From CAZJPD01 sp964547795 (GTDB lineage: Bacteria; Pseudomonadota; Alphaproteobacteria; Rickettsiales; Midichloriaceae), in assembly GCA_964547795.1 (NCBI GenBank), contig CAZJPD010000024.1, positions 1 to 14,950 on the forward strand: a stretch of DNA of 14,950 nucleotides, read 5' to 3'. Each line of letters begins with the position of its first letter. The first letter of the stretch is position 1. Made by a program: the position numbers and the translations under genes. The notes beneath the pieces were generated by a model. The model saw only the letters and a list, made by a program, of their open reading frames with translations. It had not been told where the DNA came from and did no database searches. Shown here in pieces: positions 1-7,011 of the stretch.

Positions 1-642
1 TAGCAAATCTTCTATATATGTAAAATCTTTTTCACTTATCATCTTTATGATTTCTTTGTATGCTTCTATATATGGCAATATTTCCTTCTCATGTATTTTT
101 TGCAGAAAATGTAGCATAAGTCCTGCATAAGCTTTACTCTTCAATTCTTCCTCAGTTAGTTTGCTAACATCTATCAATTGTACTGGCTTTGTGAAAAATT
201 TCTTTGCAAGTTCGGAGTCTTCAAATAACTCCCAAAGGGACAATGGTGCATTATATTTTGCTTTCCCAGTGTATAGCAACATTGGATATATCAATGGTAA
301 TTTAGTACTTGGGTTCTTTTTAAGGTGATCACTGCAAATCCTTAATATATACTTTTGCATTCTTAATGTAATCAGTCTATCAGGTGTTAATTGGTGTTCG
401 CACAATACCCACAAATAACCTGTAGTACCTTTAAAATCTACAAAATACAGCAAATCCACTATCCCCTCTGATAACGTATTATCTATAAAATTTGTAGGTA
501 ATGGTTTCAAAGTATTTAAATCTACTTTTTTGAGTATATCAGCTGGCAAAGTATCTTCAAAAAACTCACGTGCCACATTAATTCGTGACATTGATTTCTT
601 GAAAAAATGATCATGTGAACTAATATGGCTTATATTTCCAGC
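1..642 (-). pseudogene. Rpn-family recombination-promoting nuclease/putative transposase, C-terminus beyond window, start codon apparently lost
   Basis: The minus frame is open from 642 to the window edge. It reads like the Rpn (PD-(D/E)XK, formerly YhgA-like) family: the N-terminal signature SSHDHFFKKS followed by VAREFFEDTLP, then an acidic and hydrophobic block (SEGIVDLLYFVDFKG) and LWVLCEHQ, which fits the nuclease core. Members are DNA nucleases linked to recombination and are abundant, often decayed, in Rickettsiales. The family N-terminus lies upstream of the first in-frame ATG (589-591). An in-frame TAA sits at 643-645, and between them there is no ATG, GTG or TTG. The best-placed codon is ATA at 631-633. 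Either the start codon mutated, a rare start is used, or a shorter product begins at 591. A good extended -10 lies upstream (664-669). The 3' end is outside the window. Family assignment is fairly sure; functional status is not. Confidence 0.72.
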
Positions 643-663
643 TTAAGCAGTTGTAGTTCTTTC

Positions 664-669
664 ATTATA
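664..669 (-). promoter_or_regulatory. Extended -10 promoter element for the Rpn gene
   Basis: The minus strand reads TGCTATAAT, a consensus TATAAT preceded by TGN (extended -10). It lies about 30 bases upstream of the likely Rpn translation start region. A -35 is poor (TTCTTA at a 16-base spacing), as expected for an extended -10 promoter. This is inference from motif match only. Confidence 0.4.
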
Positions 670-750
670 GCACAAATCATCTAAATAAGAACTATCTTTA
701 TCAATGACATAAAACCCTTCGTAAAATATAAACTTTCTATCTTTTCTTCA

Positions 751-957
751 TCACTTTACCTTTTCTTTACAATTAGCCAATTTCCTCTCACATATCAAAC
801 ACTGAACCCCAAAGAATTTGCTGATTTGTATAACGCTTCCAACAATTCCGCCCAAAATAAAACCTATCAACATACCTACATAGAACATTATCATTATCGG
901 TCTCTTCTTTCGATATGACTCCTCCAGTATCTCTCTATCAACTTCAAAGTCGTCCAT
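751..957 (-). CDS. Small single-pass membrane protein, unknown
   Basis: This gene would encode a 68-residue protein that I do not recognise. The upstream GTG at 967-969 also opens the frame, but ATG at 955-957 is the better start because a strong GGAGG Shine-Dalgarno (963-967) sits five bases before it. The N-terminal 20 or so residues are highly charged (MDDFEVDREILEESYRKKRP). One hydrophobic glycine-rich helix follows at about residues 21-46, and then a short tail with two cysteines in a CLIC pattern, a third cysteine, and a lysine-rich end. Charge distribution suggests a membrane anchor, but orientation is ambiguous. It ends in two consecutive TGA codons (748-753). It sits between an Rpn nuclease gene and tRNA-Val, an accessory context. 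The strong ribosome binding site argues for a real gene. Confidence 0.55.
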   Translation of the reverse strand: MDDFEVDREILEESYRKKRPIMIMFYVGMLIGFILGGIVGSVIQISKFFGVQCLICERKLANCKEKVK

Positions 958-979
958 TTTAGCCTCCACTTTAATTATT

Positions 980-1069
980 AATGAGGCAAAGAAGAAGACT
1001 TGATTTATTACTACTTTGGCAATAAATTAACAACTGTCACGTTGGGGCTTTCTTCTTGAGAGCCTCATT
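980..1069. repeat. Imperfect inverted repeat upstream of the small membrane protein gene
   Basis: AATGAGGC at 980-987 is repeated in inverted orientation at 1062-1069, and both arms are followed internally by AAGAAGAA-like sequence (988-996 against 1050-1057). A separate local hairpin, GGCTTTC (1046-1052), loop TTCTT, GAGAGCC (1058-1064), overlaps the right arm. There is no clean T-run, so a Rho-independent terminator is not well supported. The stretch 958-1244 holds no convincing gene; these structures and the tandem decamer at 1177 are all I see in it. Confidence 0.35.
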
Positions 1070-1176
1070 CACACTTTAACTCTTCTTTTCCCATTGTCAA
1101 CTCTTATATCTTCTAAAAGTGTCTTATTAGGGTCATTTTAGTGATAAGTAACATGTAAAGATGGTGATGTTAATTT

Positions 1177-1197
1177 TGCGGCAACAGTGCGGCAACA
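1177..1197. repeat. Tandem decamer TGCGGCAACA x2 next to tRNA-Val
   Basis: TGCGGCAACA occurs at 1177-1186 and again at 1188-1197, separated by one base (11-base period, one helical turn). It is unusually GC-rich for this region and lies 48 bases beyond the CCA end of tRNA-Val. Phased short direct repeats beside a tRNA 3' end can be integrase arm-type sites, but no integrase is in view, so this role is inference. Confidence 0.4.
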
Positions 1198-1244
1198 AGA
1201 AATTTTATCTTTTGTCTTAATTTTCTATAATGGCGGTAAAATGG

Positions 1245-1320
1245 TGGTGGGCGATGACAGGATCGAACTGCCGACCTCCTCGGTGTAAACGAGATGCTCT
1301 ACCAGCTGAGCTAACCGCCC
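1245..1320 (-). tRNA. tRNA-Val (anticodon TAC)
   Basis: A 76-base cloverleaf is read directly on the minus strand. The acceptor arm is GGGCGGT paired with ATCGCCC with one G-U. The D-arm is GCTC/GAGC. The anticodon stem is TCTCG/CGAGG with loop TTTACAC (anticodon TAC, valine). The T-arm is GGCAG-TTCGATC-CTGTC. Discriminator A and an encoded CCA (1245-1247) follow. All stems close, so it should be functional. tRNA 3' ends are frequent integration sites, and the accessory genes at 1-1000 lie on that side. Confidence 0.97.
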
Positions 1321-1338
1321 TATCCCAAAAAATGGTAT

Positions 1339-1344
1339 GTTATA
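1339..1344 (-). promoter_or_regulatory. Possible -10 element for tRNA-Val
   Basis: The minus strand reads AACTATAAC 18 bases before the mature tRNA 5' end. The same ATTAACTATAA string also occurs at 1426-1431, just after queA. No good -35 is visible at standard spacing. Related CTATAAY strings precede ssb, dnaJ and argS. Confidence 0.3.
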
Positions 1345-1438
1345 GTTAATGCCATATCATTCAAAAATCAAGTAAAAATGTAATGACCTCTAAGCATCAG
1401 ACCAGAAAAGAGAGACAAACTTGTCATTATAGTTAATC

Positions 1439-2515
1439 TCACTTTGATATAAACAAGGATGGATAGCAATTGTGGTGATCCAGCCAGCAGGAATCGCCAT
1501 ATGAAAAAAATCGATAGTTCTTTTTTATGGCATGATTATATGCATGCTTTATATTTTGCATCCCGGAAAACGCACATACAAGCATAAAAAGCGTGGATTT
1601 TGGTGTATGGAAATTAGTGATTAAAGAATCAACTATTTTAAATTTATACCCCGGTTTGATGAAAATATTTGTTTTGCCGATTTGTGGTTTAATCAAAGCA
1701 TTTTTATCTGCTGTTGCTTCAAGGACTCTGAGCGTTGTTGTCCCTACACATATTATTCTCTTACCTTCTTTTTTCTTTTGATTTATAATATCTGCTGTTT
1801 CGCAAGGTATTGAAAAATTTTCATAGTGCATCTTGTGATCATTAATATTTTCCGTTTTAACTGGTAAGAATGTTCCTGCACTCACATGTAAAGTAATGTA
1901 GGCTATATCTACTTTTTTGTCTTTAACCCTCTGTAATATTTTCTGACTGAAATGAAGACCAGCTGTTGGTGATGCAACAGAACCATAATTTTTAGCAAAT
2001 ACAGTTTGGTAGTTTACTTTATCTGAAACTTCAGATTTCCTTTTTAAATATGGAGGGATAGGCATTTTACCTATGTCACAGATTTCATCAAACAATTCCA
2101 AACCACTTGTATTGAATGCAAGAGTAATTTCTCCGCTATTAATATCCCTATTTATCACTGTAGCCAACAAGTCATTTTCAAATCTTACAACTTGCCCCAT
2201 TTTTAGTAATTTACCGGGCTTTGCAAAAGCAACCCACTGGCTATCCGTCAAACTCTTATTCAAGTAGATTACCACTTTTTTCTGTGACCCTTCAGCAGTT
2301 TTTACTATCCCCTCAAAATAGGCTGGGATAACTTTAGTATCATTTAATACCAACAAGTCACCCTTTTTAAACAAATCTGTTATCTGATAGAACCTGTAGT
2401 CATGAATTTGTGAAGTGCTACTTAAGTGTAATAGTCTGGAGCTACCTCTTGGATTTTTAGGATATTTAGCTATCAAATCTTTGGGCAAGGAAAAGTCAAA
2501 CTCAGATAGCTTCAT
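1439..2515 (-). CDS. queA: QueA, S-adenosylmethionine:tRNA ribosyltransferase-isomerase
   Basis: QueA transfers the ribosyl part of SAM to 7-aminomethyl-7-deazaguanine in tRNA, giving epoxyqueuosine, the penultimate queuosine step, in the cytoplasm. Hallmarks across 358 residues: LPKDLIAKYP and SRLLHL near the N-terminus, GDLLVLNDTKVIPA (52-65), SPTAGLHFS (182-190), HYENFSIP, VGTTTLRVLEA (258-267), NFHTPKSTLFMLVCAFSG (301-318) and YRFFSYGDS (334-342). The ATG at 2515 lies inside the end of rppH (14-base overlap), implying translational coupling in ssb-rppH-queA. Most homologues end soon after the YGDA motif. Here about 16 further residues follow, and residues 345-351 are encoded by DNA (1465-1483) that resembles the hairpin repeat at 12999-13017, so the tail may be repeat-derived. 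The assignment is very secure; the origin of the tail is inference. Confidence 0.97.
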   Translation of the reverse strand: MKLSEFDFSLPKDLIAKYPKNPRGSSRLLHLSSTSQIHDYRFYQITDLFKKGDLLVLNDTKVIPAYFEGIVKTAEGSQKKVVIYLNKSLTDSQWVAFAKPGKLLKMGQVVRFENDLLATVINRDINSGEITLAFNTSGLELFDEICDIGKMPIPPYLKRKSEVSDKVNYQTVFAKNYGSVASPTAGLHFSQKILQRVKDKKVDIAYITLHVSAGTFLPVKTENINDHKMHYENFSIPCETADIINQKKKEGKRIICVGTTTLRVLEATADKNALIKPQIGKTNIFIKPGYKFKIVDSLITNFHTPKSTLFMLVCAFSGMQNIKHAYNHAIKKNYRFFSYGDSCWLDHHNCYPSLFISK

Positions 2516-2981
2516 TAAAATAATCTGATATTAACGGCTTAAATTTTTTGACGATACTTTTATAAAGAAGTCTCTTAAATTCAACTACTGTTTCTTCCAG
2601 ATCGTCAATGTTAATCCATTTCCAATTTGCAAATTCCGGCTTTTCTGTATTTATGTTAATTTCTGAATCCTGCCCTAAAAATTCCAGCAAAAACCATTTT
2701 TGCTTTTGCCCAATATATTTTTCATTCCACCATTTTTTGCAAAATCTTGTAGGGTAATCACACTTTAACCAATTGTTTGACTCTGCAATAATTTTAAAAT
2801 TTGTAGTGCTAATTTCTTCCGTAGCTTCCCTATACAAAGTTTCTCCTGGTGTCTCCTTCCCATCTATACCCCCTCCTGGCATTCCCCATGTGAAGGGAGA
2901 TACCGCTCTTTGACATACAAGAACCCCTCCCTTTTTATTGAAAAGCATAATCCCTATATCCAATCTATAGGTATTCAACAT
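2502..2981 (-). CDS. rppH: RppH-like RNA pyrophosphohydrolase (Nudix hydrolase)
   Basis: RppH-type enzymes remove pyrophosphate from 5'-triphosphorylated mRNA to start RNase E-dependent decay; Rickettsiales homologues are also annotated as invasion-associated NudH/InvA. The 159-residue protein shows YRLDIGIMLFNKKGGVLV at the N-terminus. The Nudix box at 37-59 fits GX5EX7REUXEEXGU: G37, E43, R51, E52, E55 and E56 are present, with Ser58 replacing the usual glycine. The RppH-specific region YIGQKQKWFLLEFLGQDSEI, with PEFANWKW and VEFKRLLY after it, separates it from generic Nudix enzymes. One difference is WGMPGGGID where typical RppH has WQFPQGGI. It starts 15 bases after ssb with a weak AAAAAGA ribosome site, and its end overlaps queA. 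Subfamily call is good but not certain. Confidence 0.88.
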   Translation of the reverse strand: MLNTYRLDIGIMLFNKKGGVLVCQRAVSPFTWGMPGGGIDGKETPGETLYREATEEISTTNFKIIAESNNWLKCDYPTRFCKKWWNEKYIGQKQKWFLLEFLGQDSEININTEKPEFANWKWINIDDLEETVVEFKRLLYKSIVKKFKPLISDYFNEAI

Positions 2982-2996
2982 ATCTTTTTTCTGATC

Positions 2997-3482
2997 TTAG
3001 AATGGAATTTCATCATCAACTTCTGCATCATCATTTTTAACAATAGCATCATCAAGCTTTTCTTTTTCGTTATTGCCTTTTGATAAATATGCATTTCCAT
3101 CACTATTGGTAGCTACATTAGGTTTATGCCCCTTACTTCCAAGCAAAACAATTGAGCTACTATAAGTCTGCAAGACTATTTCTGTTGTATACTTTTTAAT
3201 CCCACTCTGATCATTCCATTCCCTTGTTTGTAACGAGCCTTCTATATAAATTCGAGCTCCTTTATTAACATAGTTTCTAACTATATTTACCAAGGCAGGA
3301 ATAAACACCACAACTCTATGCCACTCCGTTTTTTCTCTCCGTTCTCTACTATTTTTGTCTTTCCATGTTTCAGTTGTCGCAAGAGGAAAAGTTACAATCT
3401 CTTTTCCTTCTTGAGTCACCCTTATTTCAGGTTCTTTTCCAACATTCCCAATTAAAATAACTTTGTTTAAACTTCCAGCCAT
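2997..3482 (-). CDS. ssb: Single-stranded DNA-binding protein SSB
   Basis: SSB coats single-stranded DNA during replication, recombination and repair, and recruits partner enzymes through its C-terminal tip. The OB-fold spans about residues 1-108 (AGSLNKVILIGNVGKEPEIR, then TEWHRVVVF and KGARIYIEGSLQTREW). A polar linker rich in Lys, Asn and Asp follows, ending in the conserved acidic tip DDEIPF. GTG at 3486-3488 could add two residues, but ATG at 3480-3482 directly precedes AGSLNKV, the usual SSB start, giving 161 residues, a normal length. It is the first gene of ssb-rppH-queA and divergent from rpmE, with a CTATAAC -10-like element 27 bases upstream of the ATG. Nothing odd in the protein. 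Confidence 0.97.
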   Translation of the reverse strand: MAGSLNKVILIGNVGKEPEIRVTQEGKEIVTFPLATTETWKDKNSRERREKTEWHRVVVFIPALVNIVRNYVNKGARIYIEGSLQTREWNDQSGIKKYTTEIVLQTYSSSIVLLGSKGHKPNVATNSDGNAYLSKGNNEKEKLDDAIVKNDDAEVDDEIPF

Positions 3483-3509
3483 TATCACTAAAACCCATTT
3501 TTAATTTAC

Positions 3510-3515
3510 GTTATA
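3510..3515 (-). promoter_or_regulatory. Possible -10 element of the ssb-rppH-queA operon
   Basis: The minus strand reads AACTATAAC in the divergent ssb/rpmE spacer, 27 bases before the ssb ATG. TTTACA lies upstream but at only about 21 bases from this hexamer, or 15 from an overlapping TATAAC. The match is motif-level only. Confidence 0.35.
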
Positions 3516-3628
3516 GTTATACTGATTTCTTTTTTCTGTAAACAGATAAAGTTCACAAACAATAAAAGGGGCTTGCTCTTAACTGTTTTTTTTGCAATCA
3601 TATTAGAAAAAGAGTGGATAAGTAGTAT

Positions 3629-3922
3629 ATGCTAAAAACAGCAAAACCAGGTAAAGTAAAAAGTAAGATCGATCCCACTGTTGGCAAATTAAAATCTAGT
3701 ACACATCCAAACTACAAAGAAGTAACTGTGGAAATGACAGATGGTACTAAATTTAAGACGAGATCAACTTATAGTGGTGATTATCTGAAATTGGATATTG
3801 ATCCTAAAACCCATCCTGCATGGACTAAAGAAGCCAATTATGTTAATGCTAAAGCAACAGAAGTGTCTAAGTTTAACGATAAGTTCAAAGGCTTAAGTTT
3901 TGGAACAAAGAAGGAATCGTAA
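3629..3922 (+). CDS. rpmE: 50S ribosomal protein bL31, zinc-less form with N-terminal extension
   Basis: bL31 is a large-subunit protein at the inter-subunit bridge. The core is clear: STHPNYKEVTVEMTDGTKFKTRST (about 24-47) followed by LKLDIDPKTHPAWT (53-66), matching the family's IHP-Y and HPAW landmarks. There is no cysteine, so this is the zinc-free C-minus form. About 22 basic residues precede the usual start (MLKTAKPGKVKSK...), and a tail of some 30 residues follows the HPAW motif. No ATG, GTG or TTG lies nearer the core, so the extension appears genuine; a GGATAAG stretch upstream is a weak ribosome site. It is the only convincing plus-strand gene here, divergent from ssb and convergent with dnaJ. 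A role for the extension is unknown. Confidence 0.9.
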   Translation: MLKTAKPGKVKSKIDPTVGKLKSSTHPNYKEVTVEMTDGTKFKTRSTYSGDYLKLDIDPKTHPAWTKEANYVNAKATEVSKFNDKFKGLSFGTKKES

Positions 3923-3951
3923 GTTTCAATAATGATTCTAAATTAATTTCT

Positions 3952-3970
3952 CTTAATTATGGTGATTAAG
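3952..3970. terminator. Weak AT-rich hairpin between convergent rpmE and dnaJ
   Basis: CTTAAT at 3952-3957 pairs with ATTAAG at 3965-3970 around a 7-base loop, in the 65-base gap between convergent stop codons. The stem has little GC and no strong T-run, so termination is suggested mainly by location. Confidence 0.2.
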
Positions 3971-3987
3971 TAGGACTTGAATTTGGA

Positions 3988-5139
3988 TTAGTACTTAACA
4001 AAGTTCCTTATCTTTGTAAAAAAACTTTCAGTTTTTGGATTGCTTCCAGACTTATTCATTTTGTCAAACTCTTCCAACAATTCTCTTTGTTTAGAAGTGA
4101 TTTTGACAGGTAATTCAACGTTTATGTGGATATATAAGTCTCCGTACTTTGAGGTTTTCATAATAGGCATTCCCTTGCCTTGTAGTCTCAACTTTATTCC
4201 AATTTGTGTGCCAGGAGCTATATTAACTTTTGCAATATTACCATCTATGATGGGAATCTCTGCAACTCCTCCTAAAACCGCTGTTACTATTTTTATAGGG
4301 ACTGAACAATGTAAATTTTCACGATCCCTTTGATAAAAATCGTGAGGTCTCACAGAAACATAGATATATAAATCCCCTGCTTCTGCACCACGAATACCTG
4401 CCTCACCTTCTTTAACTACTCTAATTTTTGCCCCGTTATCAATTCCAGCTGGGATTTGTATTGATAAACTTTTTTCCCTTTCATATCTACCTTGCCCCCT
4501 ACATTTACTACATGGGTCTTTGATTACTATTCCTAAGCCAGAACAGGTGGCACAAGTTTTTTCTACCATAAAAAAGCCTTGTTGATATCTCATTTTTCCC
4601 GAACCATGGCATATATTACAACTTGTACTGTCACTTTTTGTCTTTGTCCCTTTTCCATCACACACATCACAGATACTGGCAGCCCTAAATTTAATATTAC
4701 GTTTAAGACCTCTATATGAATCCTCTAAATTGACTTCTGTATTATATCTTAAATCTGAGCCACGCAATTCTTGATCTCTTTGTTGTTTGGCAGAGCTTGT
4801 CTTTCTTCCCGTAAAATCACCAAATATATCGCCAAATACATCGGCAAAATCTTCAAATCCTTCTGCTTTATGAAAATCTCCTGTCCCTCCGCTAGCTCCC
4901 CTTGCTCCTCCATTTTGAAATCCAGTACTCCCGTATCTATCATACACAACTCTCTTCTGATCATCTTTTAGAACTTCATACGCTTCATTAATTTTTTTGA
5001 ATTTCTTCTCGGACTCCTTGTCGCCCTTATTTTTATCTGGATGATGCTTTAAAGCCAATTTTCTGAATGCCTTTTTTATCTCATCTGAAGAAGCATTCTT
5101 ATTAACCCCTAATGTTTCATAATGATCATTGTTCGCCAT
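3988..5139 (-). CDS. dnaJ: Chaperone protein DnaJ (Hsp40, type I)
   Basis: DnaJ is the cytoplasmic co-chaperone that delivers unfolded proteins to DnaK and stimulates its ATPase. The 383-residue protein has the full type I layout. The J-domain is at about 1-70 with HPD at 33-35 and YEVLKDDQKRVVYDRYG. A Gly/Phe-rich region spans about 71-112. Four zinc repeats of CxxCxGxG type lie at 157-164, 174-181, 196-203 and 210-217. The C-terminal substrate-binding domains carry GEAGIRGAEAGDLYIYV and GDLYIHINVELP. Length and motifs are normal. ATG at 5139 fits family N-termini (MANNDHYETLGV), but no clear Shine-Dalgarno is visible. dnaK is not adjacent. No CIRCE element or heat-shock -10 is evident; a CTATAAC -10-like string lies 38 bases upstream. 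Confidence 0.98.
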   Translation of the reverse strand: MANNDHYETLGVNKNASSDEIKKAFRKLALKHHPDKNKGDKESEKKFKKINEAYEVLKDDQKRVVYDRYGSTGFQNGGARGASGGTGDFHKAEGFEDFADVFGDIFGDFTGRKTSSAKQQRDQELRGSDLRYNTEVNLEDSYRGLKRNIKFRAASICDVCDGKGTKTKSDSTSCNICHGSGKMRYQQGFFMVEKTCATCSGLGIVIKDPCSKCRGQGRYEREKSLSIQIPAGIDNGAKIRVVKEGEAGIRGAEAGDLYIYVSVRPHDFYQRDRENLHCSVPIKIVTAVLGGVAEIPIIDGNIAKVNIAPGTQIGIKLRLQGKGMPIMKTSKYGDLYIHINVELPVKITSKQRELLEEFDKMNKSGSNPKTESFFTKIRNFVKY

Positions 5140-5177
5140 TAAATGGTATACATATTAAATTATCTACCAGTAAATAC

Positions 5178-5183
5178 GTTATA
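5178..5183 (-). promoter_or_regulatory. Possible -10 element of dnaJ
   Basis: The minus strand reads ACCTATAAC 38 bases before the dnaJ ATG. No acceptable -35 at 16-18 bases is visible. It matches the CTATAAY string found before several other genes here. Confidence 0.33.
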
Positions 5184-5231
5184 GGTATGTAGTGTAAAAT
5201 TTTTATATATCAAGTAGAATAGCATAAATAT

Positions 5232-6959
5232 TTACATTGATTCTACAGCTTCTATGCCTAGAATTTTTAAACCTTCTGTAATCACTAAAATTACAGATTG
5301 AATAAGAGCTATCCTTGCTTTGGTTAATTCTAAATTTTCTTTAATGATAAATTTTATATTATCTTCTTTTGCTCCTTTACTCCAGGTTTGATGGAATATG
5401 CAGGCTAAATCATAGAGATAGTAAGTTATTTTATGTGGGTCTAAAGTATTGACACATGATTCCAATATTTTTGGAAACAATGCTAAAAATTTTATGATAT
5501 CAACATCGTATTTTGTATTCAGTAATGAAAAGTCTACCTGATTTGGATTAAAATTGTCTACATTCACACCTATCTCTTTTGCTCTTCTTAAAATTGAATT
5601 GGCTCTAGCTGAAGCGTATTGCACATAAAATACTGGATTATCCTTTGTTTGTTGCTTAAATTTTTCCATATCTATGTCAACTACAGTATCTAAGCTTTTA
5701 GTTAAAATTGCGAACCTAAGAGCATCCTTACCTATCTCATCCATCACTTCCTTTAGTGTTATGAAATTTCCGGCACGCTTAGACATTTTCACTTGTTTAC
5801 CTTCCCGTAAAAGTTTTACCAACTGACAAATTTTAACATTTAATTTTGCTTGTTTGTCACTTAACGCAGAAACCACATTTTTTAATCTTTTTTTGTATCC
5901 AATATGATCTGCTCCAAGTAATAAAATCATATTGTTATATCCTCTCTCAATCTTATCAAAATGATATGCAGTATCAGATGCAAAATATGTATATCCTCCA
6001 TCAGATTTCATGACTGCTCTATCTACATCATCACCGTATGCTGTTGATTTGAACAATATCTGCTCTTTTGCTTTCCAATCCTCATCAGCTTTCCCTTTAG
6101 GTTTTTCTAAAATTCCCTTGTATAGCAAGTTTTTTGACTTTAAGGAATCAATAGCTTGCTCAACCTTATGTTCATTTATTAACTTTTTTTCTGAAGTAAA
6201 TACATCGTAATATACTCCAAGCTCCTGCAAGTCTCGTTTGATTATTTCTAGTATTTCTTCTACGGCAAAATTTTTTAATATTTCTTCTTTTTTAGATTCT
6301 TCAAACCTGATCAAGTTGTTTCCAAATTTTGCATACAATTTTTCTGCTATATCTATCAGGCATTCACCTGGATAGTAATCATCACTCAATTCTACATTCT
6401 CACCCAGCTTCTGCCTATATCTGATTTCTAGCGATTCCGCTAAGTTTACTATTTGACTTCCTGCATCATTAATATAAAACTCCCTTGTTACATCATAACC
6501 ACATTTTGATAATAGGTTTGCTATGGTATCACCAAAAACTGCTCCCTTAGCATGACCTATGTGCAATGGACCTGTAGGATTTGCAGAAACAAATTCTACG
6601 TTTACTTTCTCCCCTTTTCCTGTGCTCATTTCAGGATAATTTATTCCCAGCTCAAGCAAGTCTTTTAGAAAAAAATGCCAAAAGCTTTTTTTTAGCCGTA
6701 CATTGATAAATCCTGCTCCTGCTATCGAAGTCTTTTCAACAAATTCGTTATGTTGTATACTGGGCATAAGCTTTTTGGTTACCTCAATGGGAGAGGTAGC
6801 AACCTTTTTGCTAATAACCATTGCAACATTGGTTGATATGTCACCATATTCTTGATTTTTAGGGTATTCAATCTTGATATCCTCGTAACGTAAAACATCT
6901 AAATACTTCTTTTCAAGACCAGAAAAAATAATCTCTTTAAAATATATAAATATATTCAT
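5232..6959 (-). CDS. argS: Arginyl-tRNA synthetase
   Basis: ArgS charges tRNA-Arg with arginine using ATP and is a cytoplasmic class Ia synthetase. The 575-residue sequence shows an N-terminal Add1-type domain (about 1-110), then VNVEFVSANPTGPLHIGHAK with the HIGH signature at 133-136. The Rossmann core follows, with YINDAGSQI (162-170), FASDTAYHFDK (326-336) and LGADHIGY (348-355), and a KMSKR loop at 391-395. The C-terminal DALR anticodon-binding domain (VQYASARANSI onward) ends near GIEAVES. Length is normal. ATG at 6959 fits the family; the ribosome site is weak. A perfect TATAAT lies only 11 bases upstream of the ATG, so if it is the promoter the transcript would have a very short leader. 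It is separated from dnaJ by 92 bases and from murA by 185 bases, all on the same strand. Confidence 0.98.
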   Translation of the reverse strand: MNIFIYFKEIIFSGLEKKYLDVLRYEDIKIEYPKNQEYGDISTNVAMVISKKVATSPIEVTKKLMPSIQHNEFVEKTSIAGAGFINVRLKKSFWHFFLKDLLELGINYPEMSTGKGEKVNVEFVSANPTGPLHIGHAKGAVFGDTIANLLSKCGYDVTREFYINDAGSQIVNLAESLEIRYRQKLGENVELSDDYYPGECLIDIAEKLYAKFGNNLIRFEESKKEEILKNFAVEEILEIIKRDLQELGVYYDVFTSEKKLINEHKVEQAIDSLKSKNLLYKGILEKPKGKADEDWKAKEQILFKSTAYGDDVDRAVMKSDGGYTYFASDTAYHFDKIERGYNNMILLLGADHIGYKKRLKNVVSALSDKQAKLNVKICQLVKLLREGKQVKMSKRAGNFITLKEVMDEIGKDALRFAILTKSLDTVVDIDMEKFKQQTKDNPVFYVQYASARANSILRRAKEIGVNVDNFNPNQVDFSLLNTKYDVDIIKFLALFPKILESCVNTLDPHKITYYLYDLACIFHQTWSKGAKEDNIKFIIKENLELTKARIALIQSVILVITEGLKILGIEAVESM

Positions 6960-6970
6960 AGCTATTTAAA

Positions 6971-6976
6971 ATTATA
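6971..6976 (-). promoter_or_regulatory. Possible -10 element of argS
   Basis: The minus strand reads GACCTATAAT, a perfect TATAAT ending 11 bases before the argS ATG. The -35 is poor. Transcription from here would give an almost leaderless mRNA. Confidence 0.35.
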
Positions 6977-7011
6977 GGTCAGTATACCTTATTTAAGATT
7001 ATAATTAAACA

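Noticed and set aside
748..753. Possible stop-codon recoding, from open frames after TGA TGA and after TAA TGA (10778-10783)
   Set aside because: TGA and TAA both end well-aligned genes (queA, ssb, dnaJ), and Trp is encoded by TGG in murA; the standard bacterial code explains the core genes.
1080..1140. Short minus-strand coding-like stretch (NDPNKTLLEDIRVDNGKRR)
   Set aside because: Only about 23 open codons with no start codon or ribosome site and no recognised family; too short to support.
1593..2267. Plus-strand open frames inside queA
   Set aside because: They are antisense to a clearly conserved enzyme, have no recognisable protein text and no ribosome sites.
3566..3593. Hairpin AAGGG-GCTTG-CTCTT followed shortly by T8 on the plus strand
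   Set aside because: It would be a terminator with no plus-strand gene before it. It could be an rpmE leader structure, but the stem is only 5 bp with a G-U and the T-run is 5 bases away.
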